Below, in pieces: positions 4,904 to 5,244 of a stretch of 5,244 nt of DNA (position 1 is its first letter; each line of letters starts with the position of its first letter). Source of the DNA: Blautia sp. (lineage in GTDB: Bacteria > Bacillota > Clostridia > Lachnospirales > Lachnospiraceae); NCBI GenBank assembly GCA_030841965.1, contig JAUUSJ010000213.1, positions 1-5,244 of the forward strand, given 5' to 3'. Below the pieces are notes generated by a model, which saw only the letters and a program-made list of their open reading frames with translations, did no database searches and had not been told where the DNA came from. Position numbers and translations under genes: made by a program.

Positions 4904-5244
4904 CCGTAGCTATAGCTATGTTCTTATAGTCATTTCAGACTATTTTGACTTCTCAACCGTAACTATAGCTATAGTTCTACGGTTTTTTTAGGCTATTTCG
5001 ACTTCTTAACTGTAATTATAGCTGTATTCTACGGTTATTTTAAACTATTTCGACTTTCCAGCCGTAACTATAGCTACATTTTACGGTTTTTTTAGACTAT
5101 TTCGACTTCTCAGCCGTAACTATAGCTACATTCTACGGTTTTTTTAGGCTATTTCGACTTCTCAGCCGTAACTATAGCTATATTCTACAGTTTTTTTAGG
5201 CTATTTCGACTTCTCAGCCGTAACTATAGCTATATTCTACAGTT
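4904..5244 (+). repeat. 52/53-bp tandem array of terminator-like units, running off the window
   Basis: Units start at 4904, 4957, 5010, 5062, 5114, 5166 and 5218: six complete and one cut by the window end. The typical order is CCGTA, AC, the self-complementary TATAGCTATA, TTC, TACGG, seven T, then GGCTATTTCGACTTCTCAG. CCGTA/TACGG enclosing the inner palindrome and followed by the T run looks like a Rho-independent terminator on the plus strand. The unit at 4957 is almost fully palindromic. The left units are diverged (4904 has lost its right arm and T run; a worn remnant may begin near 4872). The units from 5114 rightward are nearly identical. No plus-strand gene in the window precedes the array. 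Confidence 0.85.

Noticed and set aside
4904..5244. CRISPR array
   Set aside because: The units repeat in full with no unique spacers between conserved repeats, and no cas gene is nearby. It is a plain tandem array.

Overview
The window looks like a low-GC Clostridia chromosome, most probably a gut-type Lachnospiraceae. This rests on the AT-rich composition, AGGAG-type ribosome binding sites, GTG start use, and the presence of an AAA-ATPase-like/PD-(D/E)XK protein of a family that is abundant in such genomes. The taxonomic call is inference, because no rRNA or other marker gene is present.

All four convincing protein genes lie on the minus strand, so the block is read from right to left. In transcription order they are: a GNAT acetyltransferase (3715-4263), a YjbR/MmcQ domain fused to an O6-alkylguanine-DNA alkyltransferase-type domain (2880-3524), an AAA-ATPase-like protein with a C-terminal PD-(D/E)XK nuclease-like domain (1157-2839), and the tRNA t6A dehydratase TcdA (236-988). 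Only the fusion gene and the ATPase gene are tightly spaced (40 nt) and probably co-transcribed. The other gaps are 190 and 168 nt and hold promoter-like or inverted-repeat sequence. The two middle genes both have DNA-directed domains, but nothing shows that the four genes form one pathway.

The gene block is framed by two inverted copies of the same non-coding element (1-161 and about 4510-4710). Their shared 133-bp core differs at only six positions, with no indel. The right copy is complete and has near-perfect terminal inverted repeats, so it resembles a MITE or large palindromic repeat. Two of the six differences are a compensatory pair in the apical hairpin, which suggests that the folded form is under selection. 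The left copy runs off the window.

The right end (4264-5244) carries no convincing gene. It holds the likely GNAT promoter, a 38-bp tandem repeat merging into the palindromic element, a diverged 26-bp direct repeat, and a 52/53-bp tandem array that continues past the window end. Most array units look like an intrinsic terminator on the plus strand (stem CCGTA/TACGG followed by seven T). The most unusual content is therefore the repeat architecture around the genes, not a recognisable multi-gene system.
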